10,440 bases of DNA, from NCBI GenBank assembly GCA_014376425.1, contig JACMRO010000184.1, positions 1 through 10,440 of the forward strand. The letters run 5' to 3'. Positions 1 to 7,275 of this stretch are shown here, piece by piece. The position numbers and the translations under genes are program-made. The notes beneath the pieces were generated by a model. That model ran no database searches, was not told the origin of the DNA, and worked only from the letters and a program-made list of their open reading frames with translations. Each line of letters starts with the position of its first letter. Position 1 is the first letter of the stretch. The DNA comes from Rubritepida sp. (GTDB taxonomy: Bacteria > Pseudomonadota > Alphaproteobacteria > Acetobacterales > Acetobacteraceae).

Positions 1-693
1 CAGCGCGCCAGCCCGGGCGGCGGCCGGGGGGCCAATGGGGCGCAACGCCCCGCCGCGAATATGCACGAGCGACGAGGAGAGCTGGTCGCCGCCGAAGGCG
101 ATGCGGCCGGCCAGCATCTCCTGCACCAGCGGCGCCGCGCCGCGGAAGGGAATGTGCTCCAGGCCGATACCGGCGTCGCGCTTCAGCACCTCCGTCATCA
201 GGTTCATGGTACTGCCCGGGCCGGTGCTGCCATAGAAAGCGGGCGGCGTCTGGCTGCGGGCCCAGGCGACGAATTCGGCTAGGTTGCTGGCCGGCACCTG
301 CGCGCCGACCAGCAGCATCATCGGCACGTTGGCGCCCAGCGTGATGGGGGCGAAGTCGCGCTCGATGGAATGCGGTGCGCGACCGGCGAATTCGAGCGCC
401 GCCGTCGTCGTGCTGAAGGTCAGGTTGTGGAACAACAGGGTCTGCCCATCCGGCGCCGCCTTGGCCACCACGTCGGCGCCGATCGAGCCGCCGCCACCGC
501 CGCGATTCTCGATGACGACGGAGACGCCCATGGTTTCGGTCAGCCGCTGCGCGTAGAGCCGCGCCAGCAGGTCGGTGGTGCCGCCGGCGGGGAAGGGCAC
601 GACGATGCGCATCGGCCCCGAGGGGCTCCAGCCCTGTGCCAGCGCGGGGCCGGCAAGGATGGCGCCGAGCAGGGCGCGGCGGGAATTCAGCAT
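1..693 (-). CDS. Bug/TctC-family tripartite tricarboxylate transporter substrate-binding protein (C-terminus cut by window edge)
   Basis: Periplasmic solute-binding protein of the Bug (TctC) family, which captures small carboxylates or related compounds for TTT-type uptake systems. The window holds 231 residues of a protein usually about 320 long, and the reading frame is open to base 1. The N-terminus MLNSRRALLGAILAGPALAQG is a short signal peptide with twin arginines (residues 5-6) and an ALA cleavage site near residue 19, so Tat export is possible. Family hallmarks follow: MRIVVPFPAGGTTDLLAR, then VVIENRGGGGGSIGADVVAKAAPDG, and later a YGSTGPGST segment and HIPFRGAAP, the usual ligand-loop motifs. 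The start at 693 is supported by GGAG (minus strand, 701-704) seven bases upstream. No membrane TctA/TctB genes are in view; orphan Bug genes are common. The ligand cannot be told from sequence. Confidence 0.9.
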   Translation of the reverse strand, partial: MLNSRRALLGAILAGPALAQGWSPSGPMRIVVPFPAGGTTDLLARLYAQRLTETMGVSVVIENRGGGGGSIGADVVAKAAPDGQTLLFHNLTFSTTTAALEFAGRAPHSIERDFAPITLGANVPMMLLVGAQVPASNLAEFVAWARSQTPPAFYGSTGPGSTMNLMTEVLKRDAGIGLEHIPFRGAAPLVQEMLAGRIAFGGDQLSSSLVHIRGGALRPIGPPAAARAGAL

Positions 694-848
694 GGGCGTT
701 CTCCGATTCTCTGGGCCATGCAAGGGGGCCGCTGCCCGGCCGTCAAGTTCGGCTGTCCCCCCGCCTCCCAAGGACGGCCAGGCTACCGGGCTGCCGCGCC
801 GGTTGCCCATGCCGCTGTCGACGGCCGTGCAAGCCCTGCCGGCTGCGT

Positions 849-1451
849 TCAGCGGCGCAGGCTTTCCACGAAATACTCGTAATTATCGGCGTTGGTGGCG
901 GCCGAGGCCGGGTCCTCCTTAGCCAGCACGGCGGCGCCGCGTATCGAATAGGCGATGTCGCGGGTACGGGCTGCGGCGTGGCTCACCTCATGGATGACGA
1001 TGCCAGCGGCGGTGTCGAAGCCATCCTGCCGGGCGCGGAAGAACAGCTCACAGAAGCCCATCGCGCCGCTTTGCGTCATGGTGTAGGCGAAGCGGCCGCG
1101 CGGGCATGCCTGCGGCGCATTACATGCGATCTGCGGCGGCCTGCGGGTGGCCAGATAGTCGCGGATCAGAACCAGGTTCCGGCGTACCGGGGCCACCGGG
1201 CCGGCGCCGAACCAGCGGCGAAACTCCGGCAGTTGCGGGTTGCCGTCCAGGGCGGCGATGGCATTGCGGGTCAGCCGCCCGGCTTCCGCGAAAGCCGCCT
1301 CGACGCGCTGCGCTTCCTCCGCTGAGCAGGATCCCATGGGCGTCTGCATGCCGGGTTTCTGCGGCAATGTGCCGGGCTTGCCGCCTTGCGCCAGCGCCGG
1401 CAGCAGCATCGCGGCCAGGAACAGGCCGGCCAGGGTAGGCACACGCATCAT
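849..1451 (-). CDS. Secreted aspzincin (M35, lysine-specific-type) metallopeptidase
   Basis: Predicted secreted zinc endopeptidase of the M35 aspzincin family. The 200-residue product starts with a signal peptide (residues 1-21, cleavage after PALA). The zinc site is HEVSH (154-158, two His ligands and catalytic Glu155), followed by TRDIAY (163-168), where Asp165 fits the third ligand of the family motif GTxDxxYG. The flanking glycines of that motif are Arg and Ser here. The C-terminal stretch with DPASAATNADNYEYFVESL matches the conserved NADxxEYF tail of the family. Four cysteines (42, 110, 116, 134) could form two disulfides, as expected for an exported enzyme. AAGGAG at 1460-1465 lies eight bases before the first of two tandem ATGs. 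The gene starts 36 nt after the mutase stop, so co-transcription with the sugar operon is plausible. Substrate unknown. Confidence 0.85.
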   Translation of the reverse strand: MMRVPTLAGLFLAAMLLPALAQGGKPGTLPQKPGMQTPMGSCSAEEAQRVEAAFAEAGRLTRNAIAALDGNPQLPEFRRWFGAGPVAPVRRNLVLIRDYLATRRPPQIACNAPQACPRGRFAYTMTQSGAMGFCELFFRARQDGFDTAAGIVIHEVSHAAARTRDIAYSIRGAAVLAKEDPASAATNADNYEYFVESLRR

Positions 1452-1487
1452 CGGCGTAGCTCCTTTCGGAAGCGCGTCATGGGCGTT

Positions 1488-2900
1488 TCAGTGGCCGGCA
1501 TTCTCGCCGGAGAAATCGGGCACCTGCAGGCCGCTCAGCACGATCTGTTCCGCCAGGCTGGCCTTGAGCCGCTCAAGCCCGGCCTCGGTGCTGGCCTCGG
1601 CGCGGGCTACCAGCACGGCCTGGGTGTTCGAGGCGCGAAGCAGCCACCAGCCATCCTCGGTCAGCACCCGCACGCCATCGACGGCCTGGACCTTCGCGCC
1701 GGCGGCGGCCAGGCGGGCCTGGACCTCCCGCACGACTTCGAACTTGCGGTCCTCGGCGCAGTTGAAGCGCAGCTCGGGCGTGTTGAGGACCTGCGGCAGC
1801 GCCTTTCGCATCTCGGCCAGGCTTTCGCTGGCGCGGCCCAGGATGCCGAGCAGGCGCACGGCGCTGTAGGGCGCGTCGTCGAAGCCGTACCATTTGTCGG
1901 CGAAGAAGGTGTGGCCGCTCACCTCGCCCGCCAGCGGGCTGCCGGTCTCGGCCATCTTCTGCTTGATGAGGGAATGCCCGGTCTTCCACATCAGCGGCAC
2001 GCCACCGGCCCGCGCCACCTCGTCGAACAGCACCTGGCTGGCCTTGACGTCGGCGATGATGGTGGCGCCGGGGTCGCTTTTCAGCACGTCGCGGGCAAGC
2101 ACCACCAGCAACTGGTCGCCGAACAGCATGTGCCCCTCGCCATCGACCACGCCAATGCGGTCGGCGTCGCCATCAAAGGCGATGCCCAGATCGGCGCCGG
2201 TCTCCCGCACGCGGGCGATGATCTGCTCCAGGTTCTTCAGCACCGTGGGGTCGGGGTGGTGGTTGGGAAAGTTGCCGTCGATTTCGGCGTTGATGACGTG
2301 GTGCTCGCCCGGCAGCCGGGCCGCCAGCATTTCGGTGATGGCGCCGCCCGAGCCATTGCCCGGGTCCCACACGACCTTGAGGCCGCGGTCGCCGTCGTAA
2401 TCCTTCAGCATGCGGGCGACGTAGTCTTCCGCGATGTCCACGCTCCGCTGGCTGCCCGTCGTCTCCGCCACCACGTCGCCGGCGGCGGCCATGGCGCCCA
2501 GCGCCGTGATGTCGCGCCCGAAGAACGGCTTCTTGCCGATCATGCTCTTGAAGCCGTTGTAGTTCGGCGGGTTGTGGCTGCCAGTCACCATCACCGCGCC
2601 ATCCTGCTCCAGCGCATAGGCGGCGTAGTACAGCATGGGCGTGGGGCAGAGGCCGACGCGGCTCACCGCCATGCCGCTCGCCATCAGCCCGGCCACCAGG
2701 CGCTCCTCCAGCATGGGGGAAGACAGCCGGCCGTCGAAACCTACAGCCACTTTTGAGCCGCCGGCGCGCGCCACCACCGTGCCGAAGCAGCGGCCGATGG
2801 CGAAGGCGTCGTCACCGCCCAGTGTCTCGCCGATGATGCCGCGGATGTCGTATTCGCGCAGGCTGGTGGCATCGAACTGGTGCGTGAAGCCGGCCATCAT
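1488..2900 (-). CDS. Phosphomannomutase/phosphoglucomutase (AlgC/ManB-type)
   Basis: Cytoplasmic alpha-D-phosphohexomutase interconverting hexose 6-phosphate and 1-phosphate, feeding glucose 1-phosphate to GalU and/or mannose 1-phosphate to GDP-mannose synthesis. At 470 residues it has the length and four-domain order of AlgC-type enzymes. The phosphoserine loop is TGSHNPPNYNG with Ser108. The metal loop is DGDADR (Asp243, 245, 247). The sugar-specificity loop is GEVSGH (325-330), and the C-terminal phosphate-binding loop is RASNTQ (421-426). The GEVSGH type is that of bifunctional PMM/PGM enzymes. The first ATG overlaps the stop of ugd (ATGA). The ribosome-binding sequence AGGGAGG is only two bases from it and five bases from the adjacent second ATG (2895-2897), so initiation may well occur at the second Met. 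Last gene of the galU-ugd-mutase set. The symbol could be manB, algC or pgm; sequence alone does not choose. Confidence 0.93.
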   Translation of the reverse strand: MMAGFTHQFDATSLREYDIRGIIGETLGGDDAFAIGRCFGTVVARAGGSKVAVGFDGRLSSPMLEERLVAGLMASGMAVSRVGLCPTPMLYYAAYALEQDGAVMVTGSHNPPNYNGFKSMIGKKPFFGRDITALGAMAAAGDVVAETTGSQRSVDIAEDYVARMLKDYDGDRGLKVVWDPGNGSGGAITEMLAARLPGEHHVINAEIDGNFPNHHPDPTVLKNLEQIIARVRETGADLGIAFDGDADRIGVVDGEGHMLFGDQLLVVLARDVLKSDPGATIIADVKASQVLFDEVARAGGVPLMWKTGHSLIKQKMAETGSPLAGEVSGHTFFADKWYGFDDAPYSAVRLLGILGRASESLAEMRKALPQVLNTPELRFNCAEDRKFEVVREVQARLAAAGAKVQAVDGVRVLTEDGWWLLRASNTQAVLVARAEASTEAGLERLKASLAEQIVLSGLQVPDFSGENAGH

Positions 2901-3616
2901 GGCCTCCCTATCGAATGGTACTCAAAGCCCGCCGCGCGCATCGCCACCGGGTCGTAGACGTTGCGGAAGTCCAGCAGCACGCGGCCCCGCATGGCCGCCG
3001 CCAGCTTCTCGGCCGACAGCGCGCGGAACTCGTTCCACTCAGTCAGCAGCACCGCCGCATCGGCGCCCGACAGCGCCTCCATGGCGTTCTGCGCGTAGGT
3101 CACGCCGGCGGGCAGCATGGGCCGCGCCTGCTCCATTCCCTCCGGGTCGTAGGCCACCACCTGCGCGCCGGCCTCCGCCAGGGCGGGCAGCACGACCAGC
3201 GCCGGTGCGTCGCGCATGTCGTCGGTCTCGGGCTTGAAGGTCAGGCCAAGCACGGCGATGCGCTTGCCTTGCACGCCCCCACAGGCCGCGACGACGCGGC
3301 GCGCCATATCCGCCTTGCGCGCATCGTTGACCGCGATCGTCGCCTCGATCAGTCGCAGCGGCGTGCCGAGATCCTGCGCGGTGCGGGCGAAGGCCAGCGT
3401 GTCCTTCGGAAAGCAGCTGCCGCCATAGCCCGGGCCGGGGTGCAGGAATTTGCGGCCGATCCGGCCATCCAGCCCGATGCCGCGGGCCACGTCATGCACG
3501 TCGGCGCCGGCTTTCTCGCACAGGTCGGCGACCTCGTTGATGAAGCTGACCTTCATCGCCAGGAACGAATTGGCGGCGTATTTGGTGATCTCGGCGGTTT
3601 CGAGCGACGTCGCCAC
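2897..3616 (-). CDS. ugd: C-terminal part of UDP-glucose 6-dehydrogenase (central helix and UDP-binding domain)
   Basis: The frame downstream of the amber codon, here taken from the first possible restart, GTG at 3616, 30 nt after the TAG. I see no good ribosome-binding sequence before that GTG, so independent translation is doubtful and this is better read as the second half of the interrupted gene. It includes ETAEITKYAANSFLAMKVSFINEVADLCE (central helix with conserved Lys and Asn), GRIGRKFLHPGPGYGGSCFPKD with the catalytic Cys at residue 68 of this piece, AVLGLTFKPETDDMRDAP (start of the UDP-sugar-binding domain), and the LLTEWNEF and DFRNVYDP motifs typical of the family C-terminus. All key residues are kept, which argues for a very recent lesion or a sequencing error. 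Confidence 0.7.
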   Translation of the reverse strand: MATSLETAEITKYAANSFLAMKVSFINEVADLCEKAGADVHDVARGIGLDGRIGRKFLHPGPGYGGSCFPKDTLAFARTAQDLGTPLRLIEATIAVNDARKADMARRVVAACGGVQGKRIAVLGLTFKPETDDMRDAPALVVLPALAEAGAQVVAYDPEGMEQARPMLPAGVTYAQNAMEALSGADAAVLLTEWNEFRALSAEKLAAAMRGRVLLDFRNVYDPVAMRAAGFEYHSIGRP

Positions 3617-3646
3617 GATCGGCGTCTCGATCAGGTAGAGCGGCCG

Positions 3647-4207
3647 CTAGAGCCGCTTGAGCGTGGCGAGGGCGCGGTCGCCCAGCTCGCCCGGCTCGAC
3701 GCCGATCACCACCCGGTCGGGCCGCATGAAGTCGCCGATGGCAGCCCCTTCGCGCAGAAATTCGGGGTTGGAGGCGACGGCGATGTCGGGCCGGATGGCG
3801 CGCACCAGGGCCGCGATCTTCGCCCCCGTGCCCACCGGCACAGTGGATTTGGTAACCAGCGTCAGCGGCCCGGTGGCGGCGCGGGCGACCTGCTCGGCAG
3901 CGGCGAAGACATAGCTCAGATCGGCATGGCCATCGCCGCGGCGCGACGGCGTGCCGACCGCCAGGAAGACGGCGTCGGCACCGGCCATAGCCTCCTCCAG
4001 CGTGTCGCAGAAATGCAGCCGGCCGTCGCGGGCATTGTCGGCCACCAGCCGGTCGAGGCCAGGCTCGTAGATCGGCATGCGGCCGGCACGCAGCGCCGTG
4101 ATCTTCGACGCGTCGCTGTCCACCAGGGCGACATCGACGCCGAATTCGGCGAAACAGGCGCCCGAGACCAGGCCGACATAGCCCGCACCCACCATCGCGA
4201 CGCGCAT
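3647..4207 (-). CDS. ugd: N-terminal fragment of UDP-glucose 6-dehydrogenase (NAD-binding domain)
   Basis: This is the 186-residue product expected if translation ends at the amber codon. It holds the Rossmann NAD-binding domain: MRVAMVGAGYVGLVSG with the GxGxxG motif at residues 7-12, an acidic residue at the end of the second strand (VDSD, 29-32), the IYEPGLD motif near residue 46, LAVGTPSRRGDGHADLSYV, TKSTVPVGT and SNPEFLREG near residue 147. It stops just before the long central helix that links the two domains and forms the dimer interface. It lacks the catalytic Cys and the UDP-binding domain, so it cannot act as a dehydrogenase alone. The start ATG overlaps the galU stop by one base (TGATG), which implies translational coupling. 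Confidence 0.8.
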   Translation of the reverse strand: MRVAMVGAGYVGLVSGACFAEFGVDVALVDSDASKITALRAGRMPIYEPGLDRLVADNARDGRLHFCDTLEEAMAGADAVFLAVGTPSRRGDGHADLSYVFAAAEQVARAATGPLTLVTKSTVPVGTGAKIAALVRAIRPDIAVASNPEFLREGAAIGDFMRPDRVVIGVEPGELGDRALATLKRL

Positions 4208-5076
4208 CAGACGTATCCCTTGAGAAATTCACGCACCTGCGCGGCCATTTCGGGCCGGGCTAGCGCGAAGGCGATCTGCGCCTCCAGGTAGCCCAGCTTG
4301 TCGCCGCAATCGAACCGCCTGCCCTCGTAGCGCAGCCCGTGGAAGGGCTGGGTGCCGATCAGCTTCGCCATACTGTCGGTCAACTGCACCTCGCCGCCCG
4401 CGCCGCGCTCCATCTTCGCCAGGTGGCCGATCACCTCGGGCATGAGCACGTAGCGGCCGATGATGGTGAGGTTGGACGGTGCATCCTCGATGGCCGGCTT
4501 CTCGACCAGGCCCTTGATGCTGACCAGCCGGCCCATGTCCTGGTCGATATCCAGCACGCCATATTTGTTGACCCGCTCCATCGGCACTTGCTCGATGGCC
4601 ACGACGTTGCCGCCGGTTTCGCGGTAGGCCTGCGCCAGCTGCGCGGTGCAGGACACGTCGCATTGCATCAGGTCGTCGGGCAGCAGGATGGCGAAGGGTT
4701 CATCGCCGATGAAGCTCCGCGCGCACCAGATCGCGTGGCCCAGGCCCATGGGCACCTGCTGGCGGACGGTGGTGATGCAGCCGGGGTCGAGCTGTTCGGC
4801 GCGCAACTGCGCCAGCTCCAGCAGCTTGCCGCGCGCTTCCAGCGTCCGTTCCAGCTCGAAGGCCACGTCAAAATGCTCGACGATGGCAGTCTTGCCGCGG
4901 CCGGTGACGAAGCAGAACTGCTCGATCCCCGCCGCCCGCGCCTCATCCACGGCGTACTGGATCAGCGGCCGGTCGACCACTGGCAGCATCTCCTTGGCGG
5001 TGGCCTTGGTGGCGGGGAGGAAGCGGGTGCCGAGGCCGGCCACGGGAAGGACGGCTTTCTTCAACGGCTTCAGCAT
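4207..5076 (-). CDS. galU: UTP-glucose-1-phosphate uridylyltransferase
   Basis: Cytoplasmic enzyme making UDP-glucose from UTP and glucose 1-phosphate; UDP-glucose is the substrate of the next gene, ugd. The product is 289 residues from the chosen start, the normal family length. Motifs in order are the nucleotide-binding loop GLGTRFLPATKATAKEMLP (14-32), VTGRGKTAIVEHFD (57-70), LGHAIWCAR (112-120), LPDD with metal-binding Asp (132-135), then LVEKP, GRYVL, GGEVQLTDS and RRFDCGDKLGYLEA. The frame is open to an ATG at 5121, but the extra 15 residues (rich in Pro, His, Lys and Arg) are not family-like. The ATG at 5076 begins MLKPLKKAVLPVAGLGTR as in homologues and has a weak purine-rich AGAGAGAA upstream. 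First gene of the operon; its stop overlaps the ugd start. Confidence 0.95.
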   Translation of the reverse strand: MLKPLKKAVLPVAGLGTRFLPATKATAKEMLPVVDRPLIQYAVDEARAAGIEQFCFVTGRGKTAIVEHFDVAFELERTLEARGKLLELAQLRAEQLDPGCITTVRQQVPMGLGHAIWCARSFIGDEPFAILLPDDLMQCDVSCTAQLAQAYRETGGNVVAIEQVPMERVNKYGVLDIDQDMGRLVSIKGLVEKPAIEDAPSNLTIIGRYVLMPEVIGHLAKMERGAGGEVQLTDSMAKLIGTQPFHGLRYEGRRFDCGDKLGYLEAQIAFALARPEMAAQVREFLKGYV

Positions 5077-5277
5077 GCGCGGTTCTCTCTTGTGTGCCGC
5101 GGGTTTGCCATGAGGGGGCATGGCTTGTCACGGTGGGGGTCCGGACCAGTGCATGGAGGGCACCGCCCCTTGCCCCAGCCGCCCGCCTTGTCCAAAGATA
5201 CGTCTCGATGTGCGGCCGGATAGGCGCGCGCCGGCGGCCCATCCGGTTTCGCCCTGCGAGATTTCGCGGCGGCGATC

Positions 5278-5295
5278 GGTTGCAACTGGTTGTAA
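5278..5295 (+). repeat. Direct repeat GGTTGCAA / GGTTGTAA, 10-base period
   Basis: Two 8-base units, GGTTGCAA (5278-5285) and GGTTGTAA (5288-5295), differ at one base and start exactly ten bases apart, about one helical turn. Such tandem half-sites upstream of a gene are typical of regulator binding, but the motif does not match one I recognise, and two short copies could arise by chance. They lie between the divergent galU and kinase starts. Confidence 0.4.
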
Positions 5296-5321
5296 TAAGC
5301 TACTTTCTCAAAGGGTATGAT
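5290..5321 (+). promoter_or_regulatory. Weak candidate promoter for the sensor kinase
   Basis: TATGAT at 5316-5321 is a five-of-six match to a sigma-70 -10 box in an otherwise very GC-rich window. A TTGTAA hexamer at 5290-5295 resembles a -35 box, but the spacing of 20 bases is longer than usual. Transcription from here would start near 5328 and give a leader of about 75 bases before the ATG at 5404. This would make the ATGATG at 5317 part of the promoter rather than a start codon. Confidence 0.25.
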
Positions 5322-5403
5322 GTCCGATGGCCTTGGCCGCCGAAACCAGCACCCGGCCATTGTCGCCCCCGCCTGCACAGCAGGGGATGCGAGAGGCCCG
5401 TTG

Positions 5404-7176
5404 ATGTCTATGGTGGAACTGGCCGATCGCCTGCGCCTGGTCGTCGACAGCATGAATGAAGGCTTCGGGCTGCTGGCGCCGGACTTCACCATCCTGGAAT
5501 TAAACCACGAAGCGCTGCGGATCGACGGCCGCGACCGCGATGACGTCGTGGGCCATTCGCATTGGGAGGTCTATCCGGGCACCGAGCACAGCGAGCTCGG
5601 CCGGACCTACAAGCGGGCGATGGACGAACGGGTGCCGCTGGTATTGGTCTATCACCACGGCTGGCCCGATGGCCGGGCGTCCTGGTTCGAGACGCGGATT
5701 TTTCCGACCAATGATGGCTGCCTGGCCGTGTTCTTCCGCGACGTGACCGACCAGCAGGTGGCCACTGAGCGATTGCTGCTCAGCGAACGCCTGCTCCTCC
5801 AGGTCGGTGAGACGATCAGCGAGGTCCTGTACGTTCGCGAGGTCGACGAGGGCCGCATTTCCTATGTTAGCCGCGCCTATGAGCAGGTCTGGGGTCGACC
5901 GCGGGCGGAGCTGTATCGCGACCTGCACAGCTTCATGGCGGTCGTGCATCCCCAGGACCGGGAGAAGCTCCATGCCGCGATCGCGCAGCAGCGCGCCGGG
6001 CACGATACCGAGACCGAATACCGCCTGGTCCGGCCGGATGGCGGCGAGCGAATTATCCGCGACCGTGCCTTCGTCAAGCCGGACCCGATCACGCAGGCCA
6101 TGCGCGTCACCGGCCTCGCGACCGATATCACCGAATATCGCCGCAGCCAGGAGCAGATCGCCCGCAACGCCGCGACTTTCGTCGGCCTCGTCCGGTCGAA
6201 CCCGTTCGGCATCTATGTGGTCGATGCTGATTTCAGGTTGATCGAGGTCAGCAAGGGAGCGAAGCCCGTCTTCGCCGGCATCGAGCCGTTGATCGGCGGC
6301 GATTTCGCCACGATCATCCGCAAAGTTTGGCCTGAACCTTTCTCGACCACGGTCGTGGAGTTGTTTCGCCTTACGTTGGCGACCGGTGCGCCCTACGCCA
6401 GTCCAGCGACGGTGGAGCGGCGTGCCGACATCGATGTGGTCGAAGCCTATGACTGGCGCATCGAGAGGATCGGGCTCCCCGATGGGCGGCAAGGCGTCGT
6501 CTGCTATTTTTACGACCTCTCCGAGCGCAACAGCTACGAGGCCCGGCTCAGGCAGGCCATCGCGGACAAGGATCTGCTGGCGCGTGAGATCGACCATCGC
6601 GTGAAGAATAGCCTCACCATCGTCAGTTCGCTGCTCAACATGCAGCGGGACAACGCGCCGACTGAGGAGACACAGGCCGCGCTGGATGAGGCGGTCAGCC
6701 GGGTCACCGCGATCGCGCGCATCCATGATGGGCTGCACCGCAGCCACGATCTGGGCGTCGTCGCCTTTGGCGATTACCTGCGGGCGCTGTGCGACGACCT
6801 GTCGAAATCGATGCGGCGCCCCGGTCTCGAACTCAGCCTGCGATCAGTGGCTGTCGATATTCCGGCCAGCGAGGCCATGTCGATCGCCCTGATTGCCAAC
6901 GAGCTGGTGACCAACGCGTTTAAACATGGCGCTACGGCCGGCGCGACGCGGATCGAAGTGGGTTTCGAGGATACCAGCGAGGCGCTGACACTGACCGTGT
7001 GGGATAATGGTGGCGGGATGCCCGCCTCCTCTACCGACGATGCCGAGGGCCTGGGTCTCAGCCTGGTCGGTTCCCTGGTGCGGCAGCTGGGCGCGACGAT
7101 CGAGATGCCACCACCCGGCACGCCGGCCCGGTTCAACCTTATCGTGCCGAAGGCGGCGATCTCGCTTTCGCGCTGA
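5404..7176 (+). CDS. Cytoplasmic three-PAS HisKA_2-type sensor histidine kinase
   Basis: Sensor kinase of 590 residues with no membrane segment or signal peptide, so it should sense an internal signal. Three PAS-like domains lie near residues 5-118, 120-245 (PAS_3-like, YVSRAYEQVWGRP to TDITEYR) and 255-378. The dimerisation/phosphoacceptor region is EIDHRVKNSLTIVSSLLNMQ with phosphoacceptor His398, the HisKA_2 pattern. The ATPase domain has the N box NELVTNAFKHG (Asn504), D box WDNGGGMP (533-540) and G box GLGLSLVG (from 549). HisKA_2/HWE kinases in alphaproteobacteria often signal to general-stress or light-response regulators, but no receiver domain or response regulator is nearby. The frame is open upstream to ATGATG at 5317. 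I prefer ATG 5404 because GAGAGG (5391-5396) sits seven bases before it and the added 29 residues look unstructured. Divergent from the sugar operon. Confidence 0.88.
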   Translation: MSMVELADRLRLVVDSMNEGFGLLAPDFTILELNHEALRIDGRDRDDVVGHSHWEVYPGTEHSELGRTYKRAMDERVPLVLVYHHGWPDGRASWFETRIFPTNDGCLAVFFRDVTDQQVATERLLLSERLLLQVGETISEVLYVREVDEGRISYVSRAYEQVWGRPRAELYRDLHSFMAVVHPQDREKLHAAIAQQRAGHDTETEYRLVRPDGGERIIRDRAFVKPDPITQAMRVTGLATDITEYRRSQEQIARNAATFVGLVRSNPFGIYVVDADFRLIEVSKGAKPVFAGIEPLIGGDFATIIRKVWPEPFSTTVVELFRLTLATGAPYASPATVERRADIDVVEAYDWRIERIGLPDGRQGVVCYFYDLSERNSYEARLRQAIADKDLLAREIDHRVKNSLTIVSSLLNMQRDNAPTEETQAALDEAVSRVTAIARIHDGLHRSHDLGVVAFGDYLRALCDDLSKSMRRPGLELSLRSVAVDIPASEAMSIALIANELVTNAFKHGATAGATRIEVGFEDTSEALTLTVWDNGGGMPASSTDDAEGLGLSLVGSLVRQLGATIEMPPPGTPARFNLIVPKAAISLSR

Positions 7177-7222
7177 TGCGGGCGCCCGGCCTGGGCCACC
7201 TGACCCGGCGGCGCTGGCCCCT

Positions 7223-7275
7223 CTGGCGCGATGGCGCAGGGCCTGGCGCGGCGAGCGACGGCCCCTGGCGCGGCG
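7223..7275. repeat. Short GC-rich imperfect repeats in a convergent gap
   Basis: The 117-base gap between the convergent kinase and J-domain genes (7177-7293) has no credible gene. CTGGCGCG occurs three times, from 7223, 7243 and 7265, and the longer unit CCTGGCGCGGCG is repeated exactly at 7242-7253 and 7264-7275. The stretch can also fold into GC-rich hairpins, for example around GGCGCGATGGCGC, but no U-tract follows, so I do not call an intrinsic terminator. Confidence 0.35.

Larger units (their letters stand above)
2897..4207 (-). pseudogene. ugd: UDP-glucose 6-dehydrogenase interrupted by an in-frame amber codon
   Basis: The region encodes a full-size UDP-glucose 6-dehydrogenase (NAD-dependent two-step oxidation of UDP-glucose to UDP-glucuronate) in one uninterrupted frame except for TAG at 3647-3649, codon 187 of 436. 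There is no frameshift: translating through the TAG gives ATLKRL-stop-RPLYLIETPIVATSL, and the flanking residues are family-like on both sides. Homologues commonly have LYRPLYL here, so the amber most likely replaces a Tyr codon by one base change (TAC to TAG). All other landmarks are intact, including GAGYVGL (7-13) and GGSCFPKD with catalytic Cys at full-length position 265. The start overlaps the galU stop as TGATG, and the stop overlaps the mutase start. Explanations are a recent nonsense mutation, a base-calling error, or amber suppression. The product would be inactive if translation ends at the TAG. Confidence 0.85.
5077..5403. other. Divergent intergenic region between galU and the sensor kinase
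   Basis: This 327-base stretch separates two divergent genes and should hold the promoters of both. The part near 5278-5325 is clearly AT-richer than its surroundings. It contains the direct repeat GGTTGCAA/GGTTGTAA and a TATGAT hexamer, listed separately. Two alternative N-terminal extensions reach into it: galU back to 5121 and the kinase back to 5317. Neither extension looks like its family. I cannot identify a convincing promoter for the galU direction and see no RNA gene here. Confidence 0.6.

Noticed and set aside
1386..2756. 456-codon plus-strand open frame opposite the mutase
   Set aside because: Shadow of the mutase gene; the mutase carries all catalytic loops, while this frame has no recognisable motifs or ribosome-binding site.
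2897..4207. Frameshift as the cause of the ugd split
   Set aside because: Both halves are in the same frame; reading through the TAG restores the family sequence without any insertion or deletion.
2915..4291. 458-codon plus-strand open frame covering both halves of ugd
   Set aside because: It is antisense to strongly conserved coding sequence; its protein is rich in His, Gln, Arg and Gly with no family features, as expected from GC-rich third-position bias.
5500..6747. 415-codon minus-strand open frame opposite the kinase
   Set aside because: Antisense to the PAS domains and phosphoacceptor region of a clear kinase; no motif supports it.
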